Assembly: GCA_020639095.1 (NCBI GenBank)
Contig: JACKHH010000014.1
Coordinates: 1 to 64,000 of the forward strand
Source: Phycisphaerales bacterium
GTDB lineage: Bacteria > Planctomycetota > Phycisphaerae > UBA1845
Direction of reading: 5' to 3'
Length of the DNA stretch: 64,000 nt
Shown: positions 63,861-64,000 of the stretch, piece by piece
Numbering within the stretch: position 1 is the stretch's first letter
Layout: each line of letters starts with the position of its first letter
The notes under the pieces: generated by a model
What the model was told of the DNA's origin: nothing
Seen by the model: the letters and a program-made list of their open reading frames with translations, nothing else
Databases searched by the model: none
Position numbers and translations under genes: made by a program

Positions 63861-64000
63861 TCAACGCTTATGTGGACGGCAAGCCACGAGCGCCGACCCG
63901 GCGAGTAGGATGAGCGTGCTCGGCTCGGGGACGAGGGTCAGTGAGGTGACGACCAGTTGATGTCGAATTCATTGTTGTTGCCACCCACATGCATCCCAGT
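63861..64000 (-). pseudogene. PEP-CTERM protein C-terminus, frameshifted and cut by window edge
   Basis: The minus strand ends with a PEP-CTERM sorting tail: LTLVPEPSTLILLAGSALVA, a short basic end CRPHKR and TGA at 63863-63861. In that frame a TGA blocks the reading 16 codons before VPEP. The natural upstream text NNNEFDINWSS lies in another frame, so a single indel near 63950 separates them. Either a pseudogene or a sequence error. The rest lies beyond the right edge. Confidence 0.6.

Overview
The window is GC-rich bacterial chromosome with about 53 genes or gene remnants, dense on both strands. Its lineage markers point to Planctomycetota, probably Phycisphaerae or a relative. They are several membrane proteins carrying a CGYDLRG...CPECG zinc ribbon, secreted proteins with dockerin-like Ca-binding loops, a pseudopilin with an H-x9-D tail, a PEP-CTERM tail at the right edge, a chlamydial OmcB-like cysteine-rich DUF11 lipoprotein, and ATG/GTG/TTG starts with variable Shine-Dalgarno (SD) support. 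This assignment is inference; no rRNA is present.

Layout. 1-7.8 kb: an ROK sugar kinase cut by the left edge, a MEMO1-family protein, an rph / secreted protein / rdgB operon, dimeric dUTPase, two zinc-ribbon membrane paralogues, a dockerin-like secreted protein and a DinB-like protein. 8-15 kb: a group 1/2 sigma-70 factor lacking a canonical start codon, ribosomal protein S1, a 24-codon lipopeptide gene, a lipoprotein, an ECF sigma / anti-sigma pair and a pseudopilin. 15-21 kb: pdxA, riboflavin synthase and the proton-translocating transhydrogenase genes pntAA-pntAB-pntB. 21.8-28.2 kb: a Gld-like ABC operon (ATPase, permease, GldG-like, DUF4340). 28-44.7 kb: metG, large exported proteins (DUF11, dockerin, HELFH putative protease, FG-GAP), an IS remnant and a short uvrC. 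45-56 kb: small hypotheticals, a translationally coupled membrane pair, and a glycosyltransferase/methyltransferase cluster around nadD. 56-61.8 kb: tRNA-Arg(ACG), an alpha/beta hydrolase-like protein, pilT, aspartate kinase, a thermonuclease and a coiled-coil secreted protein. 61.9-64 kb: a decaying region with a frameshifted radical-SAM gene, a complex repeat and a broken PEP-CTERM gene.

The most notable signal is between the genes. About 28 short hairpins, in several unrelated stem/loop families, carry GTAG or GTGG immediately 5' of the stem, and many lie in head-to-head pairs. This is the architecture of REP/BIME elements mobilised by RAYT (TnpA_REP) enzymes. Several lie against or inside genes: one supplies the stops of two convergent genes, two supply a single stop, and one forms a perfect 62-bp palindrome inside a coding sequence. 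Other repeat families (heptamer arrays, GAACCCC hairpins, non-hairpin boxes) share the same gaps.
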